DNA of 64,000 bases from Prorocentrum cordatum (Eukaryota; Sar; Dinophyceae; Prorocentrales; Prorocentraceae): the NCBI GenBank assembly GCA_963575745.1, contig CAUYUJ010017903.1, forward strand, positions 139,001-203,000. Direction: 5' to 3'. The translations under genes and the position numbers were made by a program. Of the stretch, positions 52,606-63,745 are shown piece after piece (position 1 is the stretch's first letter; each line of letters begins with the position of its first letter). The notes under the pieces are model-generated. The model had not been told where the DNA came from and searched no databases. It saw nothing but the letters and a program-made list of their open reading frames with translations.

Positions 52606-54052
52606 AAGAGGCAGACTGATGTTGAGGCTGAGGCAGGCTGAGGCTGAGGCCGAGGCTGAAGGCAGACTGAGGCTGAGGCTGAAGCAGGCTGAGGCTGAGG
52701 CTGAGGCAGGCTGAGGCTGAGGCTCAGGCAGGCTGATGCTGAGGCAGGCTGAGGCTGAGGCTGAGGCTGATGCAGGCTGAGGCTGAGGCAGGCTGAGGCT
52801 GAGGCCGAGGCTGAAGGCAGACTGAGGCTGAGGCTGAAGCAGGCTGAGGCTGAGGCTGAGGCAGGCTGAGGCTGAGGCTGAGGCAGGCTGATGCTGAGGC
52901 AGGCTGAGGCCGAGGCTGAGGCTGATGCAGGCTGAGGCTGAGGCAGGCTGAGGCTGAGGCCGAGGCTGAAGGCAGACTGAGGCTGAGGCTGAAGCAGGCT
53001 GAGCTGAGGCTGAGGCAGGCTGAGGCTGAGGCTGAGGCAGGCTGATGCTGAGGCAGGCTGAGGCTGAGGCTGAGGCTGATGCAGGCTGAGGCTGAGGCAG
53101 GCTGAGGCTGAGGCCGAGGCTGAAGGCAGACTGAGGCTGAGGCTGAAGCAGGCTGAGGCTGAGGCTGAGGCAGGCTGAGGCTGAGGCTGAGGCAGGCTGA
53201 GGCTGAGGCAGGCTGAGGCTGAGGCTGAGGCTGATGCAGGCTGAGGCTGAGGCAGGCTGAGGCTGAGGCCGAGGCTGAAGGCAGACTGAGGCTGAGGCTG
53301 AAGCAGGCTGAGGCTGAGGCTGAGGCAGGCTGAGGCTGAGGCTGAGGCAGGCTGATGCTGAGGCAGGCTGAGGCTGAGGCTGAGGCTGATGCAGGCTGAG
53401 GCTGAGGCAGGCTGAGGCTGAGGCTGAGGCAGGCTGATGCTGAGGCAGGCTGAGGCTGAGGCTGAGGCTGAGGCTGCAGGCTGAGGCTGAGGCCGAGGCT
53501 GAAGGCAGACTGAGGCTGAGGCTGAAGCAGGCTGAGGCTGAGGCTGAGGCAGGCTGGGGCTGAGGCTGAGGCAGGCTGATGCTGAGGCAGGCTGAGGCTG
53601 AGGCTGAGGCTGATGCAGGCTGAGGCTGAGGCAGGCTGAGGCTGAGGCCGAGGCTGAAGGCAGACTGAGGCTGAGGCTGAAGCAGGCTGAGGCTGAGGCA
53701 GGCAGGCTGAGGCTGAGGCTGAGGCAGGCTGATGCTGAGGCAGGCTGAGGCTGAGGCTGAGGCTGATGCAGGCTGAGGCTGAGGCAGGCTGAGGCTGAGG
53801 CCGAGGCTGAAGGCAGACTGAGGCTGAGGCTGAAGCAGGCTGAGGCTGAGGCTGAGGCTGAGGCTGAGGCAGGCTGAGGCTGAGGCTGAGGCAGGCTGAG
53901 GCTGAGGCTGAGGCAGGGTGAGGCTGAGGCAGGCTGAGGCTGAGGCCGAGGCTGAAGGCAGACTGAGGCTGAGGCTGAAGCAGGCTGAGGCTGAGGCTGA
54001 GGCAGGCTGAGGCTGAGGCAGGCTGAGGCTGAGGCTGAGGCAGGCTGAGGCT
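52606..54052 (+). repeat. GAGGCT array with ~155-bp higher-order period
   Basis: Built of GAGGCT, GAGGCAG and GATGC words. The marker GAAGGCAGACTGAGG recurs near 52659, 52813, 52970, 53122, 53278, 53502, 53657, 53810 and 53954. Most steps are 152-157 bp, with one of about 224 and one of 144. The 644-codon minus-strand frame (Ser/Ala/Gln/Pro/Leu) exists only because the hexamer is a multiple of three. Confidence 0.95.
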
Positions 54053-54534
54053 GTGACTGTGACTGCGACTGCCGTTGCCACTGCGACTGGCATCGCGAAC
54101 GCGACTACGACTGCGAGAACAGCAGAAATGTACAACTGGATTCTCATCTGAAGCTTAAGGGGAATGCTTCCAGATATGCTCCTACACATCGCTGTTAGGT
54201 TGCTTTGCCGGGATAAGATAGGCCTCGAAAAGCTTTTCAGAGGCCTCAGAGAAGTCTTTCAGAGGCTTCAGAGAAGCCTTTCAGCGACCTCAGAGAAGCC
54301 TTTCAGAGGCCTTAGAGAATCTTTCCAGAGGCCTCAGAGAAGCCTTTCAGAGGCCTCAGCAGGAACTCTTGGATCGGTTGCAATCCGGTGTTCTCCTGAC
54401 AGGTTTGTACAGGAATCCTTTAGGTTGCGATCAGTCCGCTTCCAGTTGTTGCAATCCGACCGAAGTTCCTGAACAGTCCGAAGGGGTTGTGATCGATTCT
54501 CATTCCCAGATATACCCCCCCAAGGGGGGTACGA
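54053..54534. repeat. CCTCAGAGAAGCC minisatellite and flanks
   Basis: GACTGCGACTGCC-type words to 54115, then CAGAGGCCTCAGAGAAGCCTTT units at 54225-54360. No gene. Confidence 0.6.
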
Positions 54535-55164
54535 TCGAAGACGAAGAGGAAGTATTGTTGACCCCCCCTGCCCTGTGCACATTGGTTTTTCGATTGAAGC
54601 GCCCCTCCCGGGGCTCGCACTCTGTTTTTTCTTTATCAGGGCAAGTCTTGAAGCTCAAACTGTGTCGTTGGTTCCCGGTTTGCAACAACAACGGCTCCCG
54701 CCTGAGACTTCCTCACAATGTATTGAAGAATCGCGCTCTCGCTTCGGACTTCCTTGCAATTTTCCACCGGATCGCGGCTCCCGCTTGATATCGTTTGAAA
54801 GTTTATTGCAGGATCGCGTTCTCGCTTGGGACATCCTCGCAACTTACTACCGAACTGCTTCGCTTGACATTTCTTCACAATTTATTCAGATGCCGGTTCT
54901 CGACACTCATGAATCGCGCTCCCGCTACATATTGCTTGGCGGTTCAAGCAGGACTCACGCTTCAACGACCCGCCCGCTCGACCCGCCCGTCGGGGCCTGC
55001 CCGCCCGACCAGCCCGTCGGTGACTGCAGTCGCCGCTCGATGCCCTTCGCCCGCCTTCGATGCCCCTCGCTGCCCGTACTGGTTCCGCAGTCGTGTTCGC
55101 TCGGTGCCCTTCGTGGCCCCGTTGCTGCCCTCAGTGGCTTCGTCGCTGCCCTTTGTGGCCCCGC

Positions 55165-55210
<46 letters not shown>
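54535..55210 (+). repeat. Repeat unit R3 ending in a (TA)n tract
   Basis: Starts after CCCCCCAAGGGGGGTACGATCG (split at 54515-54536), includes GTTTGCAACAACAACGGCTC, GGACTTCCTTGCAATTT and GGAATCGCGCTCTCGCTT relatives, and ends with (TA)n 55167-55205. Same family as R1, R2, R5 and R6. Confidence 0.65.
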
Positions 55211-55211
<1 letters not shown>

Positions 55212-55234
55212 GTATATCTATCCATGGGGGGTGC

Positions 55235-55722
55235 AGGGCGCCCCCGGGAGCGTCCGAAGCCTCCCGGAGGGCCCCTGGGACCGCTAGGAACAGTTCGAGA
55301 CCGCCCAAGACGGCCCGCGAGCGCTCCAAGACGCGCACAGATGGCCCTCAGGAATGGCCAGGAAGGCCCGAAGACGTTCCAAGAGAGCTCCATGAGGCCC
55401 CGAAGGCCTCCCAAGAGGCCTCCCAAGAGAGCGCCGACAAGCCAAAATCGTTGATTTTTATTGTTTTTTGTTTTCTAGGTTTGGGGCCTTCTCGCTTTTT
55501 CTGGGTTCCGACGCTCCAAGGCCGTCAAAGAGTCTCCCAAAACCGCTCCAAGACGGCCGAAGAGGCCCCCAAGACCGCCCCAAGACGGCCCAAGAGACCC
55601 CCAAAATCGTCCCAAGACGGCCTAGGAGAGCCCCAAGATGGCCCAGGAGCCGCCCAAGACGGTTCCAGGAGAGCCCCGACAGGGCTTATATATGTATCTA
55701 TATGCTTAATTATATATGTATG

Positions 55723-55777
<55 letters not shown>

Positions 55778-56370
55778 GAAGGGGGTCCTGGACCAGGGGG
55801 GGGCCTCACTTTGCACAGTGGCTGTGGTCACCCCCCCGCCGGAGACGCCAGGACGCTCTAAAATGGCTCCAGGACGCCCTCAGGACAGCCCAAGAGAGGT
55901 CCGAAGCGGCCCGGGAGCACTCCAAGACGGTGAAAAAGCTGCCAAAGCGTCCCAGCAGGTCTCCGACAGCACTCTCGGGAGGGGCCCAATAGGAAATTGT
56001 CACTGTTTTTTTAGTGGGTTTTGAAGGTTTTGGCGTTCTCCCCAGTTCGGCTCCCAGACGCTCCAAGGCGGCCCAAGAGGCCCGAAAGATCGCCTCAAGA
56101 CGAGCCCGGAGGCCCCCAAGAGGCCACCGAGACAGCCCAAGAGGGCCCCAAGACGGCCCAGGAAGCTTCCAAGACGGCCCAAAAGAGCTCCAGAGCACTC
56201 CAAGAGGAGCCCCAGATGGGGAACACGAACTGACATTTCGAGCCCTCGCCCACCAGAAGCTCCCAAGAGGCCCCCAGGAGTCCGCAAGAGGCCTCGAGAG
56301 GCCCCCAGGAAGCTCCAAGAGGCCTCCAACAGGCGCCGAAAGGGCCCCGCAAGGCTTCCAGACGCTGGTG
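55235..56370. repeat. AAGAGGCCCC arrays around a (TA)n tract
   Basis: CCCAAGA/GAGGCCTCC words at 55240-55450, 55510-55680 and 55850-56365. (TA)n lies at 55686-55775. Two copies of a ~55-bp piece (TTTTT-GTTTT-GGTTT-GGCCTTCTC-TTCCGACGCTCC at 55455-55515 and TTTTTTAGTGGGTTTT-GGCGTTCTC-CAGACGCTCC at 56003-56060) recur again at 58910-58970 and 59260-59295, 59590-59660. Confidence 0.6.
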
Positions 56371-56494
56371 ATAATGACAATGATGATTATGCAGGGCGGC
56401 CTCAGGCCCACAACCCAAATCCCCAATACTGCTCACGCGGCATGCAAGACGCTGCGGAGATATCCTCGAGTTCGGCGGGGGAGCTTCGGAGACG

Positions 56495-56544
56495 ACGGTG
56501 ACGAAAATGATGACGATGATGACGACTATTATGAAGTTGGCGAC

Positions 56545-56634
<90 letters not shown>

Positions 56635-57236
56635 AATGATGATGATGATGATGATGATGATGAGGAATAATATTATGATGATGATGATGATGTTGACAGT
56701 GGGAATGGTGATGCTGATGATGTTGATGATGGTGATCGTGATGTGAGCGATGGTGATGATGATGATGATGGTGGTGATGCTGACGATCATGATGACGATG
56801 ACGGTGATGCCGTTGAGGATGGTGATGCTGACGATCATTATGATGATGATGCTGATGGTCAGGATGATAACGCCGATGCTGATAATAATGGTGGCGATGC
56901 TGTTTATGGTGCTTGTGATGCAGGAGTGGGCGGATGATGAAGATGATGACGATGATGATGACGATAACGATGACGACGATCACGACGACGACGACGACGA
57001 TAATGATGACGATGGCGATGATGACGATGATTATGTTGATAATTCAGGTGACGATATTGACGATGATGACGACGATGGCGATGATGACGATGGTGATGAC
57101 GATGTTGCTGCTGATGGTGGTGATGGTGACGATTGTGATGATGGTGATGGTCATGGTGGTGATGACGATGCCGCTGACGATGACGCTGGATATCATGGTG
57201 ATGAGGATGGCGATGATGACGATGACGATTATTCTA
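56495..57236. repeat. GAT/GAC trinucleotide tract
   Basis: About 740 bp, perfect (GAT)n at 56546-56635, interrupted later. Asp-rich and Met-rich frames are artefacts. Confidence 0.95.
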
Positions 57237-57237
57237 G

Positions 57238-57278
57238 CTAGAACTTGAGCGCGCGCGAAGCGCGCGCGATGGTTCTAG
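57238..57278. repeat. 41-bp hairpin palindrome, copy 1
   Basis: CTAGAAC and GTTCTAG at the ends, with GCGCGCGC-GAA-GCGCGCGC in the middle. The centre contains GCGAAGC, a sequence known to form an exceptionally stable DNA mini-hairpin. Lies between a GAT tract and a TA tract. Confidence 0.85.
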
Positions 57279-57282
57279 TATA

Positions 57283-57310
57283 CACATATATATATATATA
57301 TATATATAGA
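57283..57310. repeat. (TA)n tract
   Basis: TATA run next to the palindrome, then unique sequence to about 57660 without a gene (TGTGTG-rich at 57515-57665). Confidence 0.85.
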
Positions 57311-57659
57311 GCACACAAGTGGCACGTGTGTGCCCAGGCTCATACAAAAACTGAAAGGGCTTTTGAAGCAGGAAGACACCATGACGGCGGGATCGGAAAT
57401 GGAGAAGGGGAAGCTGGGGCAGCGCCGCCAGGGCCTTGCGATGTGTGTACCAGGGTCCCTCAGGAAGCCTCAGGAGGCCCGACTTGGATACCGGAAGAGG
57501 CTCCAGGAGGCCTCAGGGTTGTGAGTGTTGTGTGTGTGATGTGTGATGTGTGCTCTGTGTTGTGCGCGTTTTCTGTGCGTTGTAGGTGTTGAGTGTGTGT
57601 GTGTGTGTGTTATGTTTGTCTAGCGTGTGATGTGTTGGGTGTGACTTGTGTCTCTGTGT

Positions 57660-58010
57660 GTGCATGCAGTTCTGAGGCCCAGTAGGCCCCAGGCGGCTTC
57701 ATGAGGCCCCAGGAGACCCCTGGAGGCTCCAGGAGGCCCCAAGAGGCTCCAGGAGGCCGCAGGAAACCCCCAAAGGCCCCAGGAGGTTCCAGGAGACCCC
57801 CAGGAGGCTCCGAGGCGGGGTCTGGGCTACCAGGAGGCCCCAAGAGGCTCCAGGAGGCCGCAGGAGGCACCAGGAGGCCCCAGGAGGTCCGAGGAGGCCC
57901 CAGCAGGCTCCGAGGCGGGGTCTGGGGTACCAGAAGGTACAGAAAGCCTCAGGAGGCTCTAGGAGGTTCCAGGAGGCCCCCAATCTCCGAGGCGGGGTCT
58001 CGGGTACCAG
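57660..58010. repeat. AGGAGGCCCCAGGAGGCTCC array
   Basis: Units of 10-12 nt with a higher period of about 110-120 bp marked by CTCCGAGGCGGGGTCTGG (57808, 57909, 57985). Non-coding. Confidence 0.7.
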
Positions 58011-58291
58011 AAGGCACGTCGGGGCTCGATTTTGGGACGATGTCTTTGGCGAAACCGCCATTCTCTGAGAATCGGGGTCAAAATCATTGAAATTACAATG
58101 TGCTTTTGGAGGTTTTATATTTGAATTCCCATGTGTTTTTGGACCCTGACGTCACGATCTGTGTAAGGGGTGCCCCCGATTTTCAGAATGTCGAGGATGT
58201 CCCTGGCGAAACGGGCAGAAAAAACGCGAACGCGGCGCGTACGCATCAATCGCCTCTGAGCTCTACTCCCTCGGAGAGGTGCGTATGATAA

Positions 58292-58295
58292 TATA

Positions 58296-58331
<36 letters not shown>

Positions 58332-58413
58332 TGAATGTATGTATGTTCATATATATATATACATATATATGTATGTATGTATGTATGCATGTATGTATGC
58401 ATGTCTGTATGTA

Positions 58414-58464
<51 letters not shown>

Positions 58465-58617
58465 GTGTATGTATGTATGTATGTATGTATGTATGTATGT
58501 ATGTATGTATGTATGTATGTATGTATGTATGTATGTATGTATGTATGTATGTATGTATGTATGTATGTATGTATGTATGTATGTATGTATGTATGTATGT
58601 ATATATATAAAAATATA

Positions 58618-58648
<31 letters not shown>

Positions 58649-58650
58649 GT
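58292..58650. repeat. (ATGT)n, (CTGT)n and (TA)n tract
   Basis: (GTAT)n at 58304-58340 and 58465-58600, (CTGT)n at 58415-58465, (TA)n near 58340-58370 and 58600-58650. This GTAT is a simple microsatellite and is unrelated to the spaced GTAT signature of 34-48 kb. Confidence 0.95.
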
Positions 58651-59770
58651 CGGGGTACGGGGCCGGGGGCCTCTGGCCAGGTGCCTCGACTCGCCATGGT
58701 GGGACCCCCCCCCAGGCCTCTCCAGAGCCGCTCCGGGGCGTCTCCCGAGCGGCTCTGGACGGACCCTGGTGCTGTTTCAGCACCAGGAATAGTTCCCATC
58801 TTCGACCCATGTCGCCGAAGCACGTGGTAGAGATTTCGGGAGGCCTCCAACATGGCTCCGGACGCTTCCAGGAAAACTCCCAAGAGCCCTCCGGGTGACC
58901 AACATTTCATGGTTTTCCGAGGGTTTCGGAAGGATTTCGGCCTTTTGTTTTTTTCGGTTGTACGACGCTCCACGACGGCCCAGGAGGTCTCCAGGTCCGC
59001 CCCCAAGCCAAGCAGCCCCAGAGGCCCCCCAGACAAGCCCGAGGCGGCCCCGGAGAGCCCAAGGTCTGGCCCAAGAAGCGCCCACGACAGCCCACGAAGG
59101 CTCCAAAACAAGCCCAAGAAGGGCCCAAGAGAGGGACCGCGTACCGAACACCCAGGGCTCCCGCCTCAACGGTGACCCCAGAGGCCCCAGGCAGTCCCCA
59201 AGAGTCCTCCAACATTGCTCTAGGCGCTTCCAGGAGCACTCCCACGAGGGCCCCAGCAGGCCAAAATTGATGGTTTTCCATGGTTTTCGAAGGGTTTGGC
59301 CTTCTAGGCGGCCCAGGAGGCCTCCGAGACCGCCCCCAAACAGCTCCAGAAGCGCCCAAGGCTGCCCCGAGGCATTCCCGGAGAGCCCAAGGCTGGCCCA
59401 AGAAGCTTCCAGGGCAGCCCACGAGTGCCCCAAAACATGCCCGAGAGGTGTCCAAGAGACGGACCGCGTCCGGAAAACCCAGGGCTTCCGCCTCAAGACA
59501 GCCCCAGGAGGCCCCAGGTAGCTCCCAAGAGGCTTCAAACATGGCTCAAGACGCCTCCAAAAGCACCCCTAAGAGGATCCCAACAGGCCAAAATCGCTTA
59601 TTTCACGTAGGAATTGGAGGATATTGGCCTTCTTGTCTTTTCGGCTTCCCGACGCTCCAACAGGGCCCAGCGCGCGTCCAGGTCCGCTCCCAAACAGCCC
59701 TAGGCGGGCCCAGAGAGCCCCAGGGAGCCCGCAAGACCGGCCCTACGCAACCCAAGAGTTCCTCGGCAGG
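58651..59770. repeat. GC-rich degenerate array, ~370-bp superunits
   Basis: AAGAGGCCCC-type words with three loosely repeated blocks (58840-59190, 59210-59480, 59530-59700). Each contains CAACATGGCTC-GGACGCTTCCAGGA-like text and a GATGGTTTTCC/TTTCGG-CTTTTT-like text. A 46-bp tandem GGCCCTACGCAACCCAAGAG-TTCCTCGGCAGGATAGTC repeats at 59738-59830. Confidence 0.55.
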
Positions 59771-59977
59771 ATAGTCCAAGCGGGGGAGCCTCGGCCCTAC
59801 GCAACCCAAGAGTTCCTCGGCAGGATAGTCTGGGAGGGGGGAAGAGCGGGGGAGCCTCTGGCACCACATGCTCCGGGAACGAACCTCCGGAACATGGCGT
59901 GCGATCGTGAGCGGAGTGCACGCCGCCGTCTTCGTGGTAAGAATCGTCGCGGGCATCGCACCTGAACGGTGTCTCAA

Positions 59978-60018
59978 CTAGAACCTGAGCGCGCGCGAAG
60001 CGCGCGCGATGGTTCTAG
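59978..60018. repeat. 41-bp hairpin palindrome, copy 2
   Basis: Same as 57238-57278 with one change in the left arm spacer (CCTGAG for CTTGAG). Followed by 33 bp of AT-only-rich text and then copy 3 in opposite orientation. Confidence 0.85.
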
Positions 60019-60051
60019 TATCATATAATCATATTATATGTATATATATCT

Positions 60052-60077
60052 CTAGAACCATCGCGCGCGCTTCGCGC
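60052..60077 (-). repeat. 41-bp hairpin palindrome, copy 3 (truncated, inverted)
   Basis: CTAGAACCATCGCGCGCGCT then TCGCGC, the inverted right two-thirds of the palindrome. It stops at the centre and passes into an R-type repeat. Confidence 0.8.
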
Positions 60078-60079
60078 CT

Positions 60080-60744
60080 TCGTTGGCCCCTTTTGCTGCC
60101 CTCCACTGCCCCGCTGTCCCGTCGCCGTTTGTGGTCCCGTCACTGATACTAATGCCCTTCGTAGCCCCCGATCGCTCGCGCGCCCGTCGTGCCCCTATAT
60201 GCATGCCCTTCGTGGCCCCGCTGTCGCCTTCGTGGCCTCCCCTCGCTGCCCTTCGGGCCCCATGCTGCCCTTCAGCGGCCCCATCCCCGGCCTTTTTTTT
60301 TGCCCTTTGTGCATGGTTTTTTATGCCCTTCGTGGCCCACGCTGGCTCTTCCAACGATTTACTTAGGAATCGCGCTATCGCTCGAGACTTCTTCGCGATT
60401 CATGCAGGACCCACGCTTCAGCAACCCGCCTGCTCGACCTCGTTGCCTGGGCCCGCCTTCCCGACCTGCCCGTTATTGGTCTGCCCACCCGATTTGCCCG
60501 TCTGGTTATACCACTTGTTTTCTGCTCCTCGCCCCCCTGAGGCTAATTTCTTTCGTGTTCCATTATTCTCCCGCCCCCTTTCCACCCGTCCTCTCTTCCC
60601 TTATTTTAGGGGTTGCACTAAATACACGATATATCCCCAAGGGGGCACAATCGAAGACGACGAATGCGGGTACCGAGGGTTTGGGATACACAGATTGATT
60701 AGCACGTGAGCAGATAGGAACGAAGTTGTTAACATGGTTGTTGT
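60080..60744 (+). repeat. Repeat unit R4 (3' half)
   Basis: CTTCGTGGCC section, TTTACTTAGGAATCGCGCTA, CCCCAAGGGGGCACAATCGA, GAGGGTTTGGGATACACAG, then (TTG)n at 60730-60750. Leads into long repeat Q copy 2. Confidence 0.65.
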
Positions 60745-61328
60745 TGTTGTTGTTGAACATTATTACTTCCAAAGAATAATTATTGTTGGGGCCCCTGGTG
60801 CACGACCCCCCCGCCGCGCCTAGGCCGCAGCCTCATTTTCATCATTTTCGTGAGGAAGTCTCAGGCAAAACGGGTTGGGTCCGGATCCTGTTGTGTTGTT
60901 ACGATTCGTTTTCCCTTGCAAAAAATAAGCTAAAGTGGACTTTTCTCTGTTTCTTAACATAAAGTATCGAAATTGTGAATTGATAACATAATAACCAACT
61001 TCAAGAATCCCTTTGCAAAAAATAAGGTAAAGTGGACATTCGCGCGCGCAAGACGAAATCCTTCCAAAACCTTAGTTTTCGTAGCGATTTTAACATAAAA
61101 ACATCAAAACACCAATGGTTTTTCAAAACAAAATTGTCAAAATTTCATCCCGCGCGCTCTTGCGGATTCGTAGGAAACCCAACACTTTTTAAACATTTCT
61201 GTCAAACGGGCTTTTGCGAGCAACTTTTTTCGAACTTCTGCAACAACGGTTGCGCACCTGCCAGGGCCATCATCCCTGTCAAATAATACCATGCGGGACA
61301 CATTCGTTTTTTCTTCGCTCGCGCACGC
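60745..61328 (+). repeat. Long dispersed repeat Q, copy 2
   Basis: Partner of 32796-33440. It ends where repeat T begins, so Q, T and R are juxtaposed here. Confidence 0.8.
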
Positions 61329-61353
61329 CGTCGTCGTCGGCCGCGGGGCCCTG

Positions 61354-61553
61354 AATAGTAGCCACGGTCGTCCGCATGCCACGAAGTGAAGTGTCCGAAC
61401 GTCATAGGGCGGGGAGCTGGGTGTGGGTGGTGGCGAAGAGTCGTTTGGAAATTTGGTAGAGCTTGAACCGGCCCCCCCACAAAGTGGGGGTATTTCCCGC
61501 CTCCTATGAAAACCCTGGCACTGGTGAGAACGGAGTGTCCCCACGTGCTAGTA

Positions 61554-61556
<3 letters not shown>
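61354..61556 (+). repeat. 215-bp dispersed repeat T, copy 2
   Basis: Partner of 48478-48690. In both places it directly precedes a (TTG)n tract and an R unit. Confidence 0.85.
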
Positions 61557-61600
<44 letters not shown>

Positions 61601-62632
61601 GGTGGTGGTGGTGGTGGTGGTGGTGGTGGTTGTTGTTGTTGTTGTTGAATTCTCACTTCTGAAGAATACTTATTGTTGATTCCCCCACCGGTGCATACTG
61701 TTTTTCTGAATGGAAGTGTGCCCTCGACGCTCGCACCTTGTTTTTTGTCAGGGAAAGTATTCCTGCTCAAACTGAGCCCTTTGGTCCCCGGGTTACAACA
61801 ACAACGGCTCCCGCTTGAGACTTCTCACGATTTAGCCAGGACCCCTGGTCCCGCCCGAAACTTCCTTGCATTTTATTCAGGAATCGCGCTCTCGCTTGGG
61901 ACTTCTCTGCAATTTCTTTAGGAATCGCTCTCCCGGCGCTCTCGAGTCGCGCTCTCGCTGGAGACTTGCTTGCAACCTACTGAAGAATGGCCTTGCGTCC
62001 GGATTTCTTGCAATTTGCCCAACCGCCACGCTCCCGACACCCAGGCACCCAGGAATCGCGCTCGTTGTGGCCCCATGTGCATGCCCTTCGTGGCCCCGCT
62101 GTCGCCATTTGTGTCCCCCTCGCTGTCCTACGTGGCCCAATTGCTACCCTCCGTGGCCCCATAGTTGCCTTCTGTGGCCCCGCATTATCTGCACTTCGTG
62201 GCCCCCGCTCGTTCGCGCTCCTCGTGGCCCCATACGCATGCCCTTCGTGTCTCCGCTGTCGCCCTTCGTGGCCTACTTCGTGTCCTTCGTGGCCCTGCTG
62301 TCGTTCTCTCTCGCTTTCGCTCGTCGTCGCCGTCGTCGTTGTCGTCGCCGTCGTCTTCGACGTCGTCGTCGTCGTCGTCGTCGTGGTCGGTCCCCTGTCC
62401 GTCCCTCTTGGGGTCGGGTCGACGGTCCGCGGCCGCCCCGCCGATCAGCGCTGCCGCTGGCCAGGCCGACTGTCCGCGGCCGCCCCGCCGCTTGCCGGGG
62501 CCCGGCCTGCAGGGAAGAAAGGTATACCCCCCAAAAGGGTTTCGATCGAAGACGAAAAGGGCGAGTATCGAGGGCTTGGGAAATACACGTTATTGGACAC
62601 TCGAGCATATAAGGGCGAACAGTCTTAAAATG
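61556..62632 (+). repeat. Repeat unit R5 (~1.08 kb)
   Basis: (TTG)n/(TGG)n 61556-61645, GAATTCTCACTTCTGAAGAA, CCCCACCGGTGCATACTG, TTACAACAACAACGGCTCCC, GGAATCGCGCTCTCGCTTGG, CACCCAGGCACCCAGGAATC, CTTCGTGGCCCC, GTCGTCGTCGTCGTCGTGG, CAAAAGGGTTTCGATCGAAG, GCGAACAGTCTTA. Directly followed by R6. Confidence 0.85.
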
Positions 62633-63655
62633 ATTGTTGTTGTTGCTGTTGTTGCAGTTGTTGCTGAATACTCATTTCTGAAAAAATAATGGTTGTTGAT
62701 CCCCCCACCGGTGCATACTGTTTTTTCTCAATCAAAGTGTGCCCCTCGACGCTCACACCCTGTTTTTTGTCAGGGAAAGTCCTCCTGCTCAAACTGGCCC
62801 TTTGGCCCCCGGGTTACAACAACAACGGCTCCCGCCAGAGACTTCCTTACAATTTAGCCAGGACCCCCGCTCCCACCCGAGACGCCCTCGCATTTTATTC
62901 AGGAAACGCGCTCTCGCTTGGGACTTCCTTACACAATTTATTCAGGAATCGCTCTCCCGGCGCTCTGGATTCGCTTTTTCTCTGGAGACGTGCTTGCAAC
63001 TTACTGAAGAATGGCCTTGCGTTGGGATTTCTTACGATTTGCCCAAGCGCCGCGCTCCCGTCACCCAGGCACCCAGGAGTCGCGCCCGTTGTGACCCCAT
63101 GTGCATGCCCTTCGTGGCCCTCGTGTCGCCATTCGTGTCCCCCTCATTGTCCTACGTGGCCCAGTTGTTACCCTTAGTGGCCCAATAGTTGCCTTCTGTG
63201 GCCCCGCGTTATCTGCACTTCGTGGCCCCCGCTCGTTCGTGCTCTTCGTGGCCCCATACGCATTCCCTTCGTGTCCCCGCTGTCGCCCTTCGTGGCCTAC
63301 TTCGTGCCCTTCGTGGCCCTGCTGTCGTTCTCTCTCGCTTTCGCTCGCCGTCGTCGCCGTCGTCGTCGTCGCCGTCGTCTTCGACGTCGTCGTCGTCGTC
63401 GTCGTCGTCGTGGTCGGTCCCCTGTCCGTCCTTTTTGGGGTCGGGTCGGCGGTCCGCGGCCGCCCCGCCGATCAGCGCTGCCGCTGGCCAGGCCGACGGT
63501 CCGCGGCCGCCCCGCCGCTTGCCATGGCGCGGCCTGCAGGGAAGAAAGGTATACCCCCCAAAAGGGGTTCGATCGAAGACGACAAGGGCGGGTATCGAGG
63601 GTTTGGGAAATACGCGTTATTGGTCGCTCGAGCACATGAGGGCGAACAGTCTTAC
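62633..63655 (+). repeat. Repeat unit R6 (~1.02 kb)
   Basis: Head-to-tail with R5 and about 90 percent alike by eye, with the same block order. Its 200-codon frames (Pro/Ser/Arg and Val-rich) differ from those in R5 by indels, so the unit is not coding. Confidence 0.85.
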
Positions 63656-63656
63656 A

Positions 63657-63745
<89 letters not shown>

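Noticed and set aside
52255-54189. 644-codon minus-strand open frame
   Set aside because: Entirely generated by the GAGGCT and 73-bp repeats; Ser/Ala/Gln/Pro/Leu composition, no domain.
58304-58600. (GTAT)n as part of the GTAT signature
   Set aside because: Contiguous microsatellite, not spaced single tetramers; separate phenomenon.
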